A stretch of 64,000 nt of DNA, taken from contig CAIFEX010000006.1 of NCBI GenBank assembly GCA_903789665.1, forward strand, positions 62,001-126,000, in the 5' to 3' direction. A model generated the notes under the pieces. It saw nothing but the letters and a program-made list of their open reading frames with translations, was not told where the DNA came from and ran no database searches. Of the stretch, positions 27,275 to 36,564 are shown piece after piece; position 1 is the stretch's first letter, and every line of letters begins with the position of its first letter. The stretch comes from an uncultured Clostridium sp. (GTDB taxonomy: Bacteria; Bacillota; Clostridia; Clostridiales; Clostridiaceae). The translations under genes were made by a program, and so were the position numbers.

Positions 27275-27643
27275 TTAAATATCCTCCCGTATATTTTCTC
27301 TTACAATTTCAACTATTTCTTTTGGTGAAAATCCCAGTCCCTTCATATCTCTCATAAAATTACAGAGCACATCCTGTGCCATTTCCCTTTTTAAATTATT
27401 TATAACCGATATATCGCCGCTTACGAAAGTACCCATACCTCTCTGTTTATAAGTGATACCCTGTCTTTCCAATTCCCGATAGGCTCTTTGAATAGTATTT
27501 GGGTTTACTTTGAGCTTTACGGACATCTCCCTTACAGAATGCAATTTATCTTCGGGTTTCAATTGCTCACTTACTATTCTTCTCTTTATATCATTCATTA
27601 TTTGAACATATATTGGTATATTGGGTTCAAATTCACTGTCCAT
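27275..27643 (-). CDS. GntR-family (YtrA-type) regulator
   Basis: Short repressor of 122 residues with an N-terminal winged helix (IYVQIMNDIKRRIVSEQLKPEDKLHSVREMSVKLKVNPNTIQRAYRELERQGITYKQRGMGTFVSGD) and only a brief C-terminal helical part, the layout of YtrA proteins. It is first in an operon with an ABC ATPase and permease, which it probably represses. GGAGGTG precedes the ATG, and a dyad TTAGTGT/ACACTAA covers its promoter. Confidence 0.9.
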   Translation of the reverse strand: MDSEFEPNIPIYVQIMNDIKRRIVSEQLKPEDKLHSVREMSVKLKVNPNTIQRAYRELERQGITYKQRGMGTFVSGDISVINNLKREMAQDVLCNFMRDMKGLGFSPKEIVEIVRENIREDI

Positions 27644-27672
27644 TTTTTCACCTCCACGTCTGAACTAATATC

Positions 27673-27717
27673 TTAGTGTTATATTATCATAATACACTAA
27701 TTATATAGTAATATCAA
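27673..27717 (-). promoter_or_regulatory. Promoter and GntR operator of the exporter operon
   Basis: TTGATA (27712-27717) and TATTAT (27689-27694) are 17 bp apart on the minus strand. The dyad TTAGTGT (27673-27679) and ACACTAA (27694-27700) overlaps the -10 box and resembles YtrA-type sites. Confidence 0.6.
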
Positions 27718-27793
27718 CCTCAATTTTTATGATGTTTGTCCACAAATCACCTATTCTATTCTTTTCAAAAATAAAAATAATTTTCAACAGATA

Positions 27794-28234
27794 CTATACA
27801 AATAAAATGCTGTCGTTAACTATGTAAGAAATAACTCCCTTTTTGTGTCCTGGAAATATAACAGATCTTATTTTTATCTTTCCCACATTGATTTCATCTC
27901 CATCTCTAAGTTTTGCATAATTTGCATTTTCAATATGAAAACATATCTCTTTAGATCTTCTTATAGATATATCTGCCGAAAAATAAATATCGGCATTCTT
28001 AAACAAATTAATTCCTCCCATGTGATAGAAGCTGGGATACGTTAAAAATATACCACAGACAGACTGAGGATGAATATCTATTTTTTTCAATTCTCTATTT
28101 ATAACAGACGGCATAAATCCAGCATTAAAACATATAGTGGTATCACAATCAGAATATATAAAGAAATTAGAAATCAATGTTCTCACTACATATATATTTC
28201 CCGTCAACTTTTGTGTTTTCCCCAATTTAAACAA
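27794..28234 (-). CDS. Truncated, active-site-degenerate MBL-fold protein
   Basis: The 146-residue product resembles the N-terminal half of a metallo-beta-lactamase-fold hydrolase: NIYVV strands, INRELKKIDIHPQSVCGIFLT, then a short fold to VIFPGHKKGVISYIVNDSILFV. In active enzymes the middle motif is HxHxDH; here it reads YPSFYH (66-71), so three metal ligands are lost. The frame stops at ILFV, where enzymes continue with a conserved GD. A strong AGGAGGGA precedes a TTG start, so it may still be made. It could be a decaying gene or a non-catalytic binding protein. Confidence 0.6.
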   Translation of the reverse strand: MFKLGKTQKLTGNIYVVRTLISNFFIYSDCDTTICFNAGFMPSVINRELKKIDIHPQSVCGIFLTYPSFYHMGGINLFKNADIYFSADISIRRSKEICFHIENANYAKLRDGDEINVGKIKIRSVIFPGHKKGVISYIVNDSILFV

Positions 28235-28395
28235 TATATATTCCCTCCTACTTACAATTCCATCATATCATTTTTACGCAATAAAATACATTCTTACTGT
28301 AGCATATCCTCCTTTTATTAATTTATACATCCACATTAAAAATCAAAAATCACATCTACAGTTGATCATAATATCATTATCAAGTAATTCTTAGT

Positions 28396-28571
28396 TTCAG
28401 GTGGAGTTTGCTTATAAGAAATACTTTTCTCCACCCGGACCTTATTAGCAGCATTCTTAGTGTCTTCAGTACTTAGAATACGTTATCCTTTAGGGGGAGA
28501 ACTTATCCAGGCGTGCAAGCAGTGCTTATCTCCCGTTTTGAGAAGCCGAGAGTATTAGCAATGGTAGCCTT
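28396..28571 (-). ncRNA. Structured intergenic element, copy A
   Basis: Within the 346-bp gap between the amidase and MBL-fold genes lies a structured block. Hairpins are GGTGGAG/CTCCACC (28400-28435) and, on the minus strand, CTCTCG/CGGGAG. The core 28502-28571 matches copy B at 44216-44284: minus-strand AAGGCTRCCATTG, then a 5-6 bp stem, then GGGAGRTAAGCACTG and a GCACG...ATAAG end. I do not recognise a named RNA family. Strand is chosen because non-Watson-Crick positions become G-U pairs on the minus strand. Confidence 0.45.
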
Positions 28572-28580
28572 TGTATTAAT

Positions 28581-29678
28581 TTAATAATTTACATGCAAAA
28601 GCCAAAACTTTATATTTTTATCACTCCAGCCTAGATCCCAAGGTACTCTATTTCTATCTGTATTATGGCAACTTACAAGAGAATATCCTCTGGAGTCCGC
28701 ACCTGTAACCATGGAAATATGAGTTATATCCCCTTTTTTTTCATATGCTATAAAATCTCCCGGAAGAAGTTTATAAGAATCTCTATAGACCTTTTCATAA
28801 CTTCCATGAGCTACAACCGATGCCCTTCCGCTGTATATCATATAATTTTTAAATCCATCTGCATTTAGCCAGGAGCTGGTTGCCCCCGAGCTGTCATAAT
28901 TCCATGCGGAATTTTTTTTGAATTTTCCTCCCTCATGCAGTACCTGGGATGCAAAGTTGGCACAATCACCGCCTTGAGAATTATAATTTCTGTATTTTTT
29001 ATTATAAGTATACCCATATTTTTTTTCCGAAGCTATACCGCAGTACCTATCTGCATATTCCACAGAAGATTTTCTTCTCTCCGCAATACCCGAAAAGTCC
29101 CTCCTGTTCTGCAATAATATATACCGTTTTACAGAATCCATTTTCAAATTATCCAAATTAAGGGAATCTGCAAAAGGATCTTTATACCACTCCTTTGTAA
29201 TAATCCACTTACCGTTTTTCTTTTCCATATTAAGTACATGTAAAGTTCCTATTCTACAGCTGTTTACTAATTTGGGCGTATCTTCATATACATATCTGTA
29301 TTCAGTTGAACAAATTAAATTTACAGAAAATTTATCACCCTTATCTTTTATCCTTTTAACTACGACATCCGGCAGAATTTCTACAAATTTTACCCCCTGT
29401 TTATCTTCCCAGTTCTTTAAATATTTCATTTTTTTCTCTTCATGGTCATAGGCCCAGGCTCCATATTTCGTACTCTTGTCATAATAAGGCTCTATAAATT
29501 GTAAATTTCCATTTAATATGGCTCTATTTCTATTTTCAAATATCTGTTTAGTAGAATTTATAATCTCATTTTTCACATCACTTTCTTCTCCCAGTACACC
29601 CTTAAAAAAGCATGAAAAAAATATGACTAAAATCATTATCGTGGACCTAAAAACCATTTTTGTCAAGGAATGTTTCAT
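28581..29678 (-). CDS. Exported amidase-domain protein (Amidase_6 type)
   Basis: Secreted protein of 365 residues with an N-terminal signal helix (MVFRSTIMILVIFFSCFFKGVLG). The first part up to about 200 looks like an accessory beta-rich region. The second has GGDCANFASQVLHEGG with a probable catalytic Cys, GDFIAYEKKGDITHISMVTG with the His, and CHNTDRNRVPW: the NlpC/P60-like putative amidase domain common in clostridial exported proteins. It would act on peptidoglycan or peptides outside the cell. A second wall-related exported enzyme lies upstream in the same direction. Confidence 0.82.
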   Translation of the reverse strand: MKHSLTKMVFRSTIMILVIFFSCFFKGVLGEESDVKNEIINSTKQIFENRNRAILNGNLQFIEPYYDKSTKYGAWAYDHEEKKMKYLKNWEDKQGVKFVEILPDVVVKRIKDKGDKFSVNLICSTEYRYVYEDTPKLVNSCRIGTLHVLNMEKKNGKWIITKEWYKDPFADSLNLDNLKMDSVKRYILLQNRRDFSGIAERRKSSVEYADRYCGIASEKKYGYTYNKKYRNYNSQGGDCANFASQVLHEGGKFKKNSAWNYDSSGATSSWLNADGFKNYMIYSGRASVVAHGSYEKVYRDSYKLLPGDFIAYEKKGDITHISMVTGADSRGYSLVSCHNTDRNRVPWDLGWSDKNIKFWLLHVNY

Positions 29679-29830
29679 AAGCTATACTCCTCATATAATT
29701 TTTACAATTATTGTGCCCAATTGTATAAGCATTCATCCCACAGTTAAAACTGATGGACTTTCTACCAAGCTTTTGTAAATTCTAGTAGAAGTTTCATATT
29801 TATTTCAGAATCTTCCCTATAATGTTTTTT

Positions 29831-30733
29831 CTATAGCTTCTTGTCGATCCACTCAATATATTTTTTTACATTTTTATCACTGCAGGGAGCACCTTTGTAC
29901 CAGCAATCTCCATTTTGTCTTTTACCGCCGAAATATCTGGCTTTTAAAATTATCTCAGGTCTGTATTCAAAATGCAAAGTATCAAAATGGCTCCATTTTC
30001 CACCCCACACAAAATTATTTTTCTCAAATACTTCTACAATTTCCCTCGGATATTTTTTTATTCGCAGACTTCCTTCCTCTCTTGACACCCACTTCCAATA
30101 ATCTCTTCTGTCCCTGGCAAGGTCAATTGCTATCCCGAAAGAATGGGGACTCAACATATTCGTTCCCGAAATATATCTGTAATTGAAAGTACCGCTGCTG
30201 GGAAACAGACATTTTGCTATATTTCCCTTTTTTTGCGAGAGGGGAATAAGCTCTTTCATTGCCCTTTCAAGAGATAATGAAGCATTATTGTTTCCGTTGA
30301 ATTGAAATCTTCTGTAGCCTAAACTGGCCATTTCCAGGTTTGATTCCACAGAATTCTTATCATTGCCATAGATTTCCTTCAAAAGAGAATAAACCCTAAA
30401 CCTGCCAGGATCAAAATTTTTTTCCGCAGCTCCATTTACAGCCCCCAATGGATATGGCTGTTCCATCATGTCCTGTAGATCTGTATTTTGGAACTTTTCT
30501 TCAGAACTTTTCTTTTTTTTGTCATCGTATAAAATCCTTTTACCTGATTTCATAATTACATATACCCTGCCGCTATTATCCTTTTCCACATCCGTAATAT
30601 ATTCTGGATAGGCCATCATGAGACACAGAATGTCCTGCTTTAATACAGTATCGTAATCAGCAGCTCCAGCTTTTTCATGTATGCTAAGGCACATGCATGT
30701 CAATATAAAAAATACAATTATTTTTTTTCTCAT
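29831..30733 (-). CDS. Exported M15-type D-Ala-D-Ala carboxypeptidase-like protein
   Basis: Peptidoglycan peptidase of the VanY/CwlK class. A signal peptide (KKIIVFFILTCMCLSIHEKAGAA) is followed by about 170 residues of variable sequence and the zinc motifs SPHSFGIAIDLARD (His and Asp) and HFDTLHFEYRPEI (His). I use ATG 30733: the longer frame would begin at a GTG that is part of the GGAGTG ribosome site. Divergent from the Spo0E-like gene and in line with the exported amidase gene, though 150 bp separate those two. Confidence 0.85.
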   Translation of the reverse strand: MRKKIIVFFILTCMCLSIHEKAGAADYDTVLKQDILCLMMAYPEYITDVEKDNSGRVYVIMKSGKRILYDDKKKKSSEEKFQNTDLQDMMEQPYPLGAVNGAAEKNFDPGRFRVYSLLKEIYGNDKNSVESNLEMASLGYRRFQFNGNNNASLSLERAMKELIPLSQKKGNIAKCLFPSSGTFNYRYISGTNMLSPHSFGIAIDLARDRRDYWKWVSREEGSLRIKKYPREIVEVFEKNNFVWGGKWSHFDTLHFEYRPEIILKARYFGGKRQNGDCWYKGAPCSDKNVKKYIEWIDKKL

Positions 30734-30828
30734 AAAATAAATCACTCCAATTTTACAATTATCAACAATTATTGTATGTACATATATTGACTTTATGCAT
30801 AGTAATTATAAGTATCACTATTTATCTT

Positions 30829-30865
30829 GTGCTATTTGCATATAAAATATATTTGCAAATAGCAC
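30829..30865. repeat. Inverted repeat in the leader of the Spo0E-like gene
   Basis: GTGCTATTTGCA (30829-30840) and its perfect complement (30854-30865) flank a 13-base spacer, about 65 bp before the TTG start. It may be an operator or a leader hairpin. No T tract follows. Confidence 0.5.
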
Positions 30866-30930
30866 ACTTATCATGTAAAATTGGTATGAAGCTTATTTTA
30901 AAAACAAATTATCAATTTGGAGTGTTAAAC

Positions 30931-31092
30931 TTGTCAAAAGAAGAAATTTATAAATTAAAAAAAGAATTAGAAAAGCTGATTTATCAAAATATGAGCAAAG
31001 ACAAGATTAGAAAAACAAGCAGCAGACTGGATAGAGAGCTGGAAAAATTTTTATTTGAAAACTTAGGAGGCGCCGCAAAGCATAAAAAATAA
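30931..31092 (+). CDS. Spo0E-like aspartyl-phosphate phosphatase
   Basis: A 53-residue protein resembling the Spo0E family, small helical hairpins that dephosphorylate Spo0A~P and so delay sporulation. The helices are KEEIYKLKKELEKLIYQNM and RKTSSRLDRELEKFLFE, with SxxLD matching the family signature. I start it at TTG 30931 because TTGGAG lies 8 bases upstream; the longer frame from 30772 adds a hydrophobic stretch without a ribosome site. Regulation may involve the perfect inverted repeat in its leader. Confidence 0.75.
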   Translation: MSKEEIYKLKKELEKLIYQNMSKDKIRKTSSRLDRELEKFLFENLGGAAKHKK

Positions 31093-31112
31093 TCTGTTTT
31101 ACTGGATTATTA

Positions 31113-31182
31113 CACTGCATACAGCAGTGCCTATCGTCTCCATTTTTATGAAATTGAAGGCGATAGACATGATGCAAGCCTT
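31113..31182 (-). repeat. Possible third, divergent copy (C) of the structured element
   Basis: Between the Spo0E-like and carB genes. It keeps AAGGCT, a CAT step, a stem with CTATCG/CGATAG and GGCACTGC in the same order as copies A and B, and has its own hairpin CACTGC/GCAGTG. Similarity is limited, and the hairpin may simply terminate carB. Confidence 0.35.
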
Positions 31183-31196
31183 TAAAATCAATCTGT

Positions 31197-34100
31197 TTAG
31201 CTGCATTTTACCATTTCTCTATATTTAACCCTCTTTCTCAAATATTCACTCATGGTTTTATATTCTATAATCTCACCGTTCTTTTCTACCATTATGGCAT
31301 CTACATAGGCATTAGCAGTATCAATGCAGGTAAAAATCACTTTATCATGGGCCAGTGCAGTACGCCTCAGTTCAAAACCCTGTCTACTGCTGTCATATCC
31401 CTGAGTCGGTATATTGATAACCACATCTACCTTATTTTCTTTAATATATCCCGGTGCATCTTTTATGTCAACCTCAGTACATTTTATACCATTTTTATTT
31501 AAAAACTCACAAGTACCTGCAGAGCCTAAAATATCAAAGCCCAATTTATCATATTTTGCTATTATATGAAGAGAATCTTCCTTGTCCCGATCATCTATGG
31601 AAACATATAGGTTCCCACTGTGAAAGATTTTAAAACCCGCTGCTTTAAAAGCCTTATACACAGCTTTATTTTTATCAAAATCAATTCCAAGAACCTCCCC
31701 TGTGGATTTCATTTCAGGTCCGAGAGCTACATCCACACCTGGAAGCTTCTTGCTGGAGAACACCGGCATCTTTACGGCATAAATATCACTGAACTTATAT
31801 TCATCCTGCTTGTAGCCAAAATCTCTTATCCTCTTCCCCAGCATGATCTGCACAGCTATCTCCACCATTGGAATATCCGTAACCTTGCTTAAGATTGGCA
31901 CAGTTCTCGAGGCCCTTGGGTTTACTTCTATTACATATATCTTATCTCCATCATACGCATACTGTACATTTAAAAGTCCTTTCACCTTTAATCCTCTGGC
32001 TATTTTTACCGTATAGTCTTCTATCTTTCCAAGAACCTTTTCAGGAAGATCATCTGCAGGATATACTGCAATACTGTCTCCGGAATGTACTCCTGTCCTT
32101 TCCACATGTTCCATTACCCCCGGAATTATTAAATCCTGACCGTCGGATATTGCATCCACTTCTATTTCTCTGCCCAAAATATATCTATCTACGAGTACTG
32201 GATGCTCTTTTGACAGATTTACTGCATCTTTTAAATACTGGGATAATTCTTCATGGTTGTACACTACCTTCATAGCCCTTCCGCCAATCACATAAGAGGG
32301 CCTTACAATAACCGGATAGCCTATCTCATCAATTAACCTGTCTGCTTCTTTTAAACTGGTCACGGAACCGCCTATGGGGGAATTGATATTCAATTCCTTT
32401 AAAAAGACCCTGAATTTTTCTCTGTCTTCAGCCAGATCTATGGACTTAAAGGAAGTTCCAAGTAATTTTACCCCTGCATCACTTAATTTCTTCGATAAAT
32501 TTAAAGCTGTCTGTCCGCCAAATTGTACTATAACCCCGTCCACTTTCTCTTCATTTATCACATTCATCACGTCATCTATATACAGCGGATCAAAATAAAG
32601 TTTATCAGAAATATCAAAATCCGTACTTACAGTCTCAGGATTGTTGTTCACTATAATCGACTTATATCCAGCTTTTTTTATGGCCCATACACCATTTACG
32701 CAGCAGTAGTCAAATTCTATTCCCTGTCCTATCCTAATAGGTCCGGAACCTATTACAAGTATTTTTTTATCATCCGACACTGTGTTGTCATCTTCCAGAT
32801 CATAGCAGGAATAGTAATAGGACGTCCTTGCTTGAAATTCACCGCTGCAGGTGTCAACCATCTTGTACACTACTTTTATCCTGTTTACTTCCTTGATCCT
32901 CTTTAAATCTTCTAATTTCATGCCCATAAGCTTGCATATATATTCATCCGTAAATCCCATAATTTCAGCCTGCTGTATGGTATCCACATCTGGAGCGTTA
33001 TTTACTAGTTCATTTTCCATATTCACTATATTTTTTATTCTATATATAAACCACTTATCAATTTTGGTTATCTCATAGAGCTCATCCACACTCATTCCCT
33101 TTCGAAGAGCTTCCGCCACTGCAAACAATCTCTCGTCATCCTGCATCTTCAGTTTATCAACTATTTCTGGTACACTTAGATCTTCAAGTTTGTCCAGTTT
33201 GAGTCCTATTAGCTTTCCCTCCAAACTTATCACGGCCTTTAAAAGTGCACTTTCAAAACTCCTGTCTATAGCCATGACTTCTCCTGTAGCCTTCATCTGG
33301 GTCTTTAAAGTTCTATCTGCAGTCTTGAATTTATCGAAAGGCCATTTTGGCATTTTAACTACACAATAATCAAGGGTTGGTTCAAAAAGGGCACTTGAGT
33401 TCCCTGTAACATAATTTTTCAATTCATCAAGTGTATAACCCAAAGCAATTTTAGCTGCAATTTTGGCTATGGGATACCCTGCAGCCTTGGAAGCCAATGC
33501 ACTTGATCTGCTCACTCTCGGATTTACTTCTATGACCATATATCTGCCGCTGTTGGGATCCAGTGCAAATTGTATGTTACAGCCTCCTTCTATCTTCAAA
33601 GTTCTTATTATTTTTATGGCAGATCTTCTGAGCATCTGGTATTCCCTGTCATTTAGAGTTTGAGAAGGCGCCACAACTATACTGTCACCGGTGTGAATAC
33701 CTACAGGATCCAGGTTTTCCATGTTGCATACTACCATACAGTTGTCTTTTTTGTCCCTCATTATCTCATATTCCAGTTCTTTCCATCCTGCCAAGCTCTG
33801 CTCCAAAAGTATTTGTGTTATAGGACTTTCTTCCAGTCCATTTTTACATATTTCCAGATATTCTTCATAATTGTTTGCAATTCCACCACCAGTACCTCCA
33901 AGTGTATAGGCAGGTCTTATTATAATAGGAAGGCTGATTTCATTCAAAAATTCCTTGCACTCATCTAAATTAGTGGCTATGATACTCACAGCCACAGGCT
34001 CTCCTATTTTCTCCATAAGATTTTTAAAGCTCTTTCTGTCCTCTGCATTTTCTATGGATTCTACTTTTATTCCGAGTAATTCCACATTGTATTTTTTTAA

Positions 34101-34421
34101 AATTCCGGCCTTGTTAAGTTCCATGGCCAAATTCAGGGCCGTTTGTCCGCCAAATCCCGCTAAAACACCATCCGGTTTTTCCCTTGCTATTATTTTTTCC
34201 AATGATTCAACAGTAAGAGGTTCTATATAAGTCTTGTCTGCAATATTTTTATCTGTCATTATAGTTGCCGGATTGCTGTTTACAAGAACTGTTTCTATTC
34301 CCTCTCTTTTTATTGCCTCACATGCCTGAGTCCCTGAATAATCAAACTCAGCAGCTTGGCCTATTATTATAGGTCCCGATCCTATTATCAAAACTTTTTT
34401 CAAGTTTTTCCTCAACGGCAT
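31197..34421 (-). CDS. carB: Carbamoyl-phosphate synthase large subunit
   Basis: Makes carbamoyl phosphate from bicarbonate, two ATP and ammonia passed from CarA, for arginine and pyrimidine synthesis. The 1074 residues hold two homologous ATP-grasp halves, opening with GSGPIIIGQAAEFDYSG near 14 and GSGPIRIGQGIEFDYC near 562, the central oligomerisation region and a C-terminal MGS-like regulatory domain from about 935. AAGGAGAAG precedes the ATG. It is the last gene of binding protein-argF-carA-carB, so here it probably serves arginine metabolism, though a pyrimidine role is also possible. Confidence 0.97.
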   Translation of the reverse strand: MPLRKNLKKVLIIGSGPIIIGQAAEFDYSGTQACEAIKREGIETVLVNSNPATIMTDKNIADKTYIEPLTVESLEKIIAREKPDGVLAGFGGQTALNLAMELNKAGILKKYNVELLGIKVESIENAEDRKSFKNLMEKIGEPVAVSIIATNLDECKEFLNEISLPIIIRPAYTLGGTGGGIANNYEEYLEICKNGLEESPITQILLEQSLAGWKELEYEIMRDKKDNCMVVCNMENLDPVGIHTGDSIVVAPSQTLNDREYQMLRRSAIKIIRTLKIEGGCNIQFALDPNSGRYMVIEVNPRVSRSSALASKAAGYPIAKIAAKIALGYTLDELKNYVTGNSSALFEPTLDYCVVKMPKWPFDKFKTADRTLKTQMKATGEVMAIDRSFESALLKAVISLEGKLIGLKLDKLEDLSVPEIVDKLKMQDDERLFAVAEALRKGMSVDELYEITKIDKWFIYRIKNIVNMENELVNNAPDVDTIQQAEIMGFTDEYICKLMGMKLEDLKRIKEVNRIKVVYKMVDTCSGEFQARTSYYYSCYDLEDDNTVSDDKKILVIGSGPIRIGQGIEFDYCCVNGVWAIKKAGYKSIIVNNNPETVSTDFDISDKLYFDPLYIDDVMNVINEEKVDGVIVQFGGQTALNLSKKLSDAGVKLLGTSFKSIDLAEDREKFRVFLKELNINSPIGGSVTSLKEADRLIDEIGYPVIVRPSYVIGGRAMKVVYNHEELSQYLKDAVNLSKEHPVLVDRYILGREIEVDAISDGQDLIIPGVMEHVERTGVHSGDSIAVYPADDLPEKVLGKIEDYTVKIARGLKVKGLLNVQYAYDGDKIYVIEVNPRASRTVPILSKVTDIPMVEIAVQIMLGKRIRDFGYKQDEYKFSDIYAVKMPVFSSKKLPGVDVALGPEMKSTGEVLGIDFDKNKAVYKAFKAAGFKIFHSGNLYVSIDDRDKEDSLHIIAKYDKLGFDILGSAGTCEFLNKNGIKCTEVDIKDAPGYIKENKVDVVINIPTQGYDSSRQGFELRRTALAHDKVIFTCIDTANAYVDAIMVEKNGEIIEYKTMSEYLRKRVKYREMVKCS

Positions 34422-34448
34422 TGTATCACTTCTCCTTGTTTATTTATA

Positions 34449-35510
34449 CTATAGAGTCATATATCTTAAAAACTTATCAAATAAATAATCTGTATCCTTA
34501 GGCCCTGGAGAACCTTCCGGGTGAAATTGTACTGAAAATATAGGAAGGGTTTTATGTCTTATTCCCTCTACAGTATTGTCATTTAAATTCAGATGGGTCA
34601 CCTCAATAATATCTTTATCCAGGCTTTCTCTTCTAACGGCATAGCCATGATTCTGAGACGTTATAAAGGATTTGTCAAGGTCCCTGTCATATACGCCATG
34701 ATTACTGCCTCTATGTCCAAATTTCATCTTATAGGTATCTCCACCCAGTGCAAGAGCCAGTAACTGATGTCCCAGGCATATCCCGAATACCGGAATGTTT
34801 CCAATCATCTTTTTTATAGTAGGCATAATTTTACCTAAATCTTTGGGATTTCCCGGACCATTGCTCAAAAGTATACCCTGGGGATTTATCCTCTCTATAT
34901 CCTCATAGGATGAATCATAGGGAAATACGGTTATATCGCAATTTCTGCGTTTTAAATTTTTCATTATATTTATCTTGGCACCAAAATCCAGAAGTGCCAC
35001 TTTAGGTCCGCTTCCTTTAATATTCTTTACAGATGGGGTACTTACCTGCTCAACCAGATTTTTATCATCACAGGAATCCAGCATATTTTTAATCTCATTT
35101 ATAGGTTTGTTCTTATTGCATATCACACATTTCATAGTACCTTTTGACCTTATCTTTTTTGTTATGCTTCTGGTATCTATGCCGCTGATACCCACTATAT
35201 TATTTTTTTTCAGAAAATCTGTAAAGCTCTCCCTGCTTAAATAATGGGATGTATCAGAATAGGCGTTTTTCAACACCACTCCCTTTACCTGTGCTTCTCC
35301 AGACTGGCTAAAATCCTGGTTGACGCCATAATTTCCTATATATGGGTAACAAAAGGTAATTACCTGACCTCTATAAGAAGGGTCTGTAAGTATCTCCTGG
35401 TAACCTGTCATTGAAGTATTGAAAACCAGTTCCCCTGCAGTTACACCATTTCTTCCTACAGCTTTCCCCATAAACACGGTTCCATCTTCCAAATACAATA
35501 TGGAATTCAT
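34449..35510 (-). CDS. carA: Carbamoyl-phosphate synthase small subunit
   Basis: Glutaminase subunit that feeds ammonia to CarB. The N-terminal CarA domain opens with LYLEDGTVFMGKAVG; the class I amidotransferase domain shows the nucleophile in FGICLGHQLLALALGG (Cys near 244) and the histidine and glutamate in QFHPEGSPGP. 353 residues is normal. It lies 27 bp before carB and 40 bp after argF in one operon. Confidence 0.97.
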   Translation of the reverse strand: MNSILYLEDGTVFMGKAVGRNGVTAGELVFNTSMTGYQEILTDPSYRGQVITFCYPYIGNYGVNQDFSQSGEAQVKGVVLKNAYSDTSHYLSRESFTDFLKKNNIVGISGIDTRSITKKIRSKGTMKCVICNKNKPINEIKNMLDSCDDKNLVEQVSTPSVKNIKGSGPKVALLDFGAKINIMKNLKRRNCDITVFPYDSSYEDIERINPQGILLSNGPGNPKDLGKIMPTIKKMIGNIPVFGICLGHQLLALALGGDTYKMKFGHRGSNHGVYDRDLDKSFITSQNHGYAVRRESLDKDIIEVTHLNLNDNTVEGIRHKTLPIFSVQFHPEGSPGPKDTDYLFDKFLRYMTL

Positions 35511-35550
35511 AATATTCCTTCTTTCTAAATATTACTGCATAAAATGATTC

Positions 35551-36546
35551 CTAGGCTAAAGTTGCCACCATGACTGCCTTTATAGTATGCAATCTATTTT
35601 CTGCTTCATCAAATACTATAGAATGTTCTCCCTCAAATACTTCTTCTGTAACTTCCAGTGCTTCATAGCCAAATTTTTGATATATATCCTCGCCCGTATT
35701 TGTCTCTCTATTGTGAAAGGCAGGAAGACAGTGCATGAATTTCACATCTTTATTTTCACAGGATTCAACAAGTTTACCGTTTACCTGGTATGGCATCAAA
35801 GCTTCAATTCTGCTTTTCCACAGATTTCTATTCTCCCCCATTGAGAGCCACACATCTGTATACAAAACATCTGCTCCTTTTACGCTGCCGTATATATCAT
35901 CGCTTATGGTAATATTTCCTCCATTTTTTTTCGAAATCTTTTTACATTCCGCCACCAGTTCATCTTCAGGAAACAGCTCCTTTGGAGTTATAATTTTAAA
36001 ATCAACTCCCATTTTTGCCGATCCAATCATAAGTGCATTTGCCATGTTGTTCCTTCCGTCGCCAATATAGATAAAATTTACATCTTCAAGTGGTTTATCA
36101 ACATGTTCTTCTACAGTCAAAAAATCTGCTAGTACCTGGGTAGGATGATCTTCGTCTGAGAGTCCATTCCACAGTGGTACTCCTGAATATTCAGCAAAAA
36201 TTTCCATATTTTTCTGTGAAAATCCCCTGTATTCCACTCCGTCAAACATCCTCCCCATTACTCTGGCCGTATCTTTCACCGATTCTTTTTTACCCATATG
36301 GCTTCCCGTAGGTCCTATATAAGTTACCGATGCACCTTCATCATATGCCCCTACCTGAAATGAACATCTTGTCCTTAAAGAATCTTTTTCAAATATAAGA
36401 GCAATATTTTTTCCCTGCAGTCTCTTTTTTTCTTTCCCATTATGTTTTTCTTCCTTGAGTTTTTTAGAAAGATCCAGCAGATATCTTATCTCTTCTCGTG
36501 AAAAATCCCTGAGAGTTAAAAAGCTCCTTCCCTTTAAATCAACCAT
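35551..36546 (-). CDS. argF: Ornithine carbamoyltransferase
   Basis: Transfers the carbamoyl group to ornithine to give citrulline. The ornithine side shows DVWLSMGE and HCLPAFHN, and [10 protein letters not shown] (near 143) is intact. The carbamoyl-phosphate loop reads SLRTR (about 57-61) rather than the usual STRTR, a change also known from N-acetylornithine carbamoyltransferases, but the rest of the protein is classical ornithine carbamoyltransferase. AGGAGG precedes the ATG. Operon position next to carA and carB and a basic amino-acid receptor supports arginine synthesis or citrulline use. Confidence 0.92.
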   Translation of the reverse strand: MVDLKGRSFLTLRDFSREEIRYLLDLSKKLKEEKHNGKEKKRLQGKNIALIFEKDSLRTRCSFQVGAYDEGASVTYIGPTGSHMGKKESVKDTARVMGRMFDGVEYRGFSQKNMEIFAEYSGVPLWNGLSDEDHPTQVLADFLTVEEHVDKPLEDVNFIYIGDGRNNMANALMIGSAKMGVDFKIITPKELFPEDELVAECKKISKKNGGNITISDDIYGSVKGADVLYTDVWLSMGENRNLWKSRIEALMPYQVNGKLVESCENKDVKFMHCLPAFHNRETNTGEDIYQKFGYEALEVTEEVFEGEHSIVFDEAENRLHTIKAVMVATLA

Positions 36547-36564
36547 AAATATTTCCTCCTAATA

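Noticed and set aside
30772-30930. Hydrophobic N-terminal extension of the Spo0E-like protein
   Set aside because: No ribosome site precedes it; TTGGAG at the proper distance from TTG 30931 marks the real start.
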